Positions 61,783-64,000 of a stretch of DNA of 64,000 nucleotides are shown piece after piece (position 1 is the first letter of the stretch; every line of letters starts with the position of its first letter). The notes beneath the pieces were generated by a model, which searched no databases, was not told where the DNA came from, and saw only the letters and a program-made list of their open reading frames with translations. A program made the position numbers and the translations under genes. This DNA comes from Callipepla californica brunnescens (Eukaryota; Chordata; Aves; Galliformes; Odontophoridae), in the NCBI GenBank assembly GCA_023055505.1, contig JALIRH010000006.1, forward strand, positions 23,781,105-23,845,104, read 5' to 3'.

Positions 61783-63910
61783 GATAGCACATTTTCTGCT
61801 CCCCACTCTGGATGTTTGTGCTGGTGACAGTAAGAGTAAATGAAACTAAAATTCATCCTGATAAAGGGATTTATAACAGTGGGAAAACATGTTTTTTCAG
61901 AGGTTTCTCAATGCAGCACAGTTTCTTAAGAGCCTCCTAATTGCAGCTGAACAGTAAGCTATGCATAAGAGCATATAGTGTTTATTCCTCTGTTGATATC
62001 TGTCTTTCAGGAGCAAACAGGCCAATCTTTCTGCCTGTAAGTATTTAAGAAGTCAGCTTGGCTGTAGGAAGTGTGAACACAGTGTAATGTCAACTGCATG
62101 AAAGTAGGTAAAGGATGGAAAACTTTGATGAATATCATTAAGTCACTTCTAACAGAAATTAAATTGAGCTAATTCCAGCCAAAGATTAATCAGCTGAGCT
62201 TTCAACCTGAGTGGTACTTCCAAGGCAACTGTACTGGGATCTGTAAGGTGAATGGATTTTTGTTACTGATATTTTGTTACTGTTTTACCTTCAAGATGCG
62301 TGCATTTATTTCAAACTTATTGCAAGGAATAATTTCAAATTTACGGTAAGCCTAATTGTCTTAGGTACTCCTAAGAATATGTTCATAGCTTTCTGAAGTG
62401 TTTCTCTAGGTGCAGAGTGGGCCTGAGCTCTTCTCTTTCTAACAGCAATGCTATTGCTGATATCTGAGCCAGCCAGGGTAATACTAACTTGTGTGGGTTA
62501 AAACTGTACTCTAGGTTGTGTGCGGTATTGGAGAGGATAATGGGAAGGGATTTATATCCCCATCTATCAGAATATAAAGATTGCTCTAATAGTAGGTGGA
62601 TTCAACTGTTGAATACTTGACACAGCTGGTGGAATAAAAAATAGAACAATGAAAACATATCCACAGAATTGTGAAATAAGGTTCAGATGGTACATGCTGG
62701 AAATCTTTGTTCTGCTGTTTAGACAATGCTGTTCTGTTTTTCTGTGCTACCTTTTCTACATCGTCCTTTTTAGAAATACAGATTTCCACAGTTGACTTTG
62801 ACATTTAAAAGGCACATATCACCTTGTCAGTGTAAAAAAATCACAGTGCAGTTTTACCAGTGTAGCTTCATATTGGTTAAAAATGATTTGAATGAGTCCA
62901 TCTAGAGGTTGCTCTCAGTTCTATCTTGGCATGTGTTGATTTAACCTGAGATGAATATGACTTTAAAAATGTCTGTGAAGTGTGAATTGAATTATAGAGG
63001 AGAGCTTATCACATCTCTTGTCTTACGGAGTTGAAATCACACCTTTAATTAAAGTAGAGCATGTTTGACTAGAGAGAAATCCTTGGATGTAGTATGGACC
63101 ATCATCCAATCTGTCACAGAAAAATAATGTGTTGACTTAATGGTTCAAAGAAGAAATTGTGGAAATTTTACTATCAGCTCATAAAAGCATGACATGGAGA
63201 TGTCACGATTCTATGAATTCTGAACCATTCTATGATTCCATGAGAAGTGAAAACATTTCTGTGCATGAGATTTCCCAGATAATAGGGGATAACAAGAAAA
63301 AAAAAAATCTTAGAATTTTCCTGAAAAAAAATTCTCATTCTAACTTTCTCCGTTTCTTAACTTTCCAAGTTAGCTTGAATCTGAAGAAATAGTTGAAGTT
63401 GTTTCCTCCTTTCAGTTTTCTAGTCTGCTCTAATACTTTCATCCTACAGGATTTAGAACAGAAAACAATAGAGGAATGCTAAATTGTCTTTCCATAAATA
63501 TGGAAAGTTTTGAATGTTTTTACTTTTTTAATGAACTCTTTCTTGCTACTGGAGCAGCAAATTTTAGCTACTTGTAAATGTGGGAAACAAATTTAAAATG
63601 TTTATTTCTTGTTATGCATGATAACAATAGGATTCCTAGATTCCCAGCTCTGGCACATCACTTTTGCATATTATCACTGAATCCAACATAGACAATTCCA
63701 ATTACAAATATTAAAATATTTAATTAAGTCCTTATAAAATACCGTTCAATAGTCTTAGGACAAAGAAACAAAAAATCTTATTTCTTTGTAAACCAAAGGG
63801 AAAAAGTAAAACTTATCATATTCTTACTTATGATGTATTTGCAGCAATATTTTGATCTCTCCTGGGTCAAACTGTCCATTGTTTTTCAAGTCTGGTAAAT
63901 ATGCTTTTCT
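61783..63910. other. Non-coding DNA
   Basis: No gene was recognised. A TTTTGTTACTG word is repeated at 62257-62285. A possible CR1 tail remnant lies at 63204-63244 (listed separately). Confidence 0.5.
63204..63244 (+). mobile_element. Possible CR1 tail remnant
   Basis: GATTCTATGAATTCTGAACC is followed by ATTCTATGATTCCATGA. The ATTCTATGA-type unit is the CR1 terminal repeat, but no CR1 body is recognisable upstream, so this may be coincidence. Confidence 0.3.
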
Positions 63911-63929
63911 TTTTTTTTTTTTTTTTTTT
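63911..63929. repeat. T19 homopolymer
   Basis: Nineteen consecutive T preceded by CTTTTC. The downstream part is also C/T-rich (TTTTTTCTTTCTGTCTTTCT). Confidence 0.92.
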
Positions 63930-64000
63930 GATACATTTTTTCTTTCTGTCTTTCTGACACAGAGAAACACTCTTCTACCATTCAGAGTTGGGTTCCTGTG

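Noticed and set aside
1..64000. tRNA, rRNA or known microRNA genes
   Set aside because: By-eye search for tRNA B-box (GGTTCGAATC-like) and for common microRNA sequences gave nothing convincing. A covariance-model scan was not possible here.
1..64000. CRISPR array or bacterial operon features
   Set aside because: Direct repeats present are microsatellites or small tandem duplications, and the transposon content is avian.

Overview
The window looks like nuclear DNA of a galliform bird, most likely chicken or a close relative. The evidence is repeat content. There are CR1 LINE 3' ends with the avian ATTCTATGA-type tail, and three copies of a mariner-type DNA transposon that I recognise as the chicken Galluhop/Mariner1_GG family. 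There is also a solo ERVL-type LTR and two very old amniote MIR/L3-type fragments. The sequence is AT-rich and CpG-poor. The repeats I can recognise make up well under a tenth of it, which fits a bird genome.

I find no protein-coding gene, rRNA, tRNA or CRISPR array. No open frame resembles a protein family, except two decayed transposase remnants inside mariner copies. The two longest frames (about 31.3-31.7 kb, both strands) are only read-through of a pentanucleotide microsatellite. The window is therefore best read as intergenic DNA or as part of a very long intron. One exon-like segment (5888-5984) and a few homeodomain-motif-rich stretches are the only hints of gene or enhancer function, and both are weak.

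Layout. 1-9.8 kb is mostly unremarkable unique DNA with a short (TTCCC)n tract at 1.0 kb. 9.8-13.4 kb holds two CR1 fragments. 15.7 kb has three octamer (ATGCAAAT) motifs in a 17-bp tandem array, and 18.5 kb has two copies of a related POU-like motif. 21.9-22.5 kb is a well preserved solo LTR with a perfect 5-bp target duplication. 25.7 kb is an (ATTTT)n array. 31.4-31.6 kb is a perfect 53-copy (TTCCC)n array. Old MIR/L3-type fragments lie at 32.6 and 46.6 kb. Mariner copies lie at 33.8, 48.3 and 54.2 kb (the last inverted), each deleted internally to a different degree. Poly-G runs lie at 38.4 and 42.6 kb. CR1 fragments lie at 53.2 kb (+) and 56.7 kb (-). 61.5-61.8 kb holds a 36-bp near-perfect palindrome followed by a four-part compound microsatellite.

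I did not find a new biological system. The observations most worth checking are the triple octamer array, the perfect 265-bp (TTCCC)n block, the set of three mariner deletion derivatives, the young-looking solo LTR, and an apparent excess of long poly-T and pyrimidine tracts on the + strand.
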